Below are positions 63,392 to 64,000 of a stretch of DNA of 64,000 nt, piece after piece. Origin of the DNA: Bedellia somnulentella (Eukaryota; Arthropoda; Insecta; Lepidoptera; Bedelliidae); the NCBI GenBank assembly GCA_963576735.1, contig OY755186.1, positions 16,355,970-16,419,969 of the forward strand. The letters are read 5' to 3'. The notes under the pieces are model-generated. The model searched no databases. It had not been told where the DNA came from and worked only from the letters and a program-made list of their open reading frames with translations. Each line of letters opens with the position of its first letter. The stretch's first letter is position 1. The translations under genes were made by a program, and so were the position numbers.

Positions 63392-63638
63392 GTTAAATTA
63401 GTATTCTACTTACTTAATATTCTAGACCTACTTTCCAGCAGCTATATTGCAATGACAAGGGTAAGACATGTCTATCCGTGCTTTAAAAGGTTATGCGGGC
63501 TCATGAACTATTATTATTAAGGATCTTACTCGCACGAGATCTGAATTTAAAACAGGTCTTTTAAAGGGCATATTGATAACTGACAGAGGTTTGACTTTTT
63601 TAGTCAACCGAAATTAAGGACGTAATTTCTAAAAAACT

Positions 63639-64000
63639 AACTATTATATCTATAAATTTGACGTAGGTGTTGGACATAGGATAGAAGATCCTAGGTGTAA
63701 GGGTACACTGTCACATTATTAATTTTAACATCGAATAAGTATAGAACAGCCCAACAGGCTTTAGAAAGACACTGATGTGATACCTAATTAAGGGCCTCCC
63801 GGCATTTTGCAGCTATTGCGCTCACTCTTACGTCAAATTTACTGAGAGTGACAGGGACGGAAAAAACGCGCGTGCAGAATAAATGTAGTTTATTGAATAA
63901 CTATAATGTTTAAATGAAAAGTTAAACATCAAAGTTACAGATCTTAAAGCTACGCGTATATAGACACATAATGAGTTCACATGTATGTTATGCCAGTGGA
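63639..64000. other. no gene seen
   Basis: Unique sequence after the duplication; no ORF or shared repeat. Confidence 0.45.

Larger units (their letters stand above)
61388..63638 (+). repeat. 2251-bp direct duplication, copy 2
   Basis: See copy 1. It begins in the LINE ORF and ends at CTAAAAAACT, after which unique sequence follows instead of the LINE fragment. It includes the right terminus of the Harbinger-ended element (62191-62206). Confidence 0.95.

Noticed and set aside
1..64000. CRISPR arrays, bacterial operons, riboswitches
   Set aside because: Splice sites, SINEs, LINEs and an animal ion channel exon show a eukaryotic genome; the tandem repeats lack unique spacers.
44850..64000. 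Further Shaw exons downstream
   Set aside because: I looked for the rest of the T1 domain and the membrane segments in this span and saw no GC-rich coding stretch encoding them.

Overview
This is a eukaryotic, AT-rich window that I read as a lepidopteran (moth or butterfly) genome, because it holds Lep1-like Helitron ends, lepidopteran-style tRNA SINEs and RTE-type LINEs with (TATG)n tails. The one host gene I recognise is the start exon of the Kv3-type potassium channel Shaw (44639-44849, + strand), with an acceptor, the in-frame ATG, the T1 domain start and a GTAAGG donor. Two further exon-like segments lie upstream on the same strand (22207-22273 and 43144-43281). Most of the window is therefore probably 5' flank and introns of Shaw, or of Shaw plus an upstream gene, filled with nested transposons.

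Layout. 1-2877: 3' part of a Ty3/gypsy-like LTR retrotransposon in which protease, reverse transcriptase and RNase H are deleted, leaving Gag, integrase and a complete 485-bp 3' LTR. 2.9-8.5 kb: SINE copies, a ~145-bp minisatellite and a 900-bp foldback element. 9.2-12.6 kb: a decayed 5'-truncated LINE inserted in a SINE. 13-19.4 kb: repeats, two broken copies of an RTE-like LINE (LINE-H) and a LINE tail. 19.6-24 kb: an inverted pair of long repeats with SINEs and a candidate exon between them. 24.2-26 kb: tRNA-like repeat D, split exactly by a Helitron. 26-38 kb: SINEs, LINE fragments and a LINE with an intact 470-codon reverse transcriptase ORF. 39.7-53.5 kb: dense SINE-C copies, a TIR element with a 9-bp target duplication, Shaw, a Tigger-like element, a long-TIR element and a small MITE. 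54-63.6 kb: a Harbinger-ended element carrying a decayed zinc-finger gene, then a 2251-bp direct duplication flanking a LINE whose ORF runs in frame into duplicated sequence.

The dominant repeat is a ~250-bp family that I call SINE-C: about 47 loci, roughly 10 kb, with at least four subfamilies. Its last ~45 bases (CTCTGGCTACCCC, variable loop, GGGA, then GCCGTGAGTATATG and (TATG)n) match the 3' end of LINE-H and also the 3' end of the unrelated tRNA-headed SINE-A. The simplest reading is a partnership in which the LINE-H reverse transcriptase recognises a short 3' hairpin and mobilises at least two SINE families. SINE-C and SINE-A copies with 12-bp and 11-bp target duplications support retroposition.

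Coordinates of repeats are by eye and usually good to a few bases; family names (SINE-A, -B, -C, LINE-H, repeats D, E, F, G, P) are local labels, not database names.
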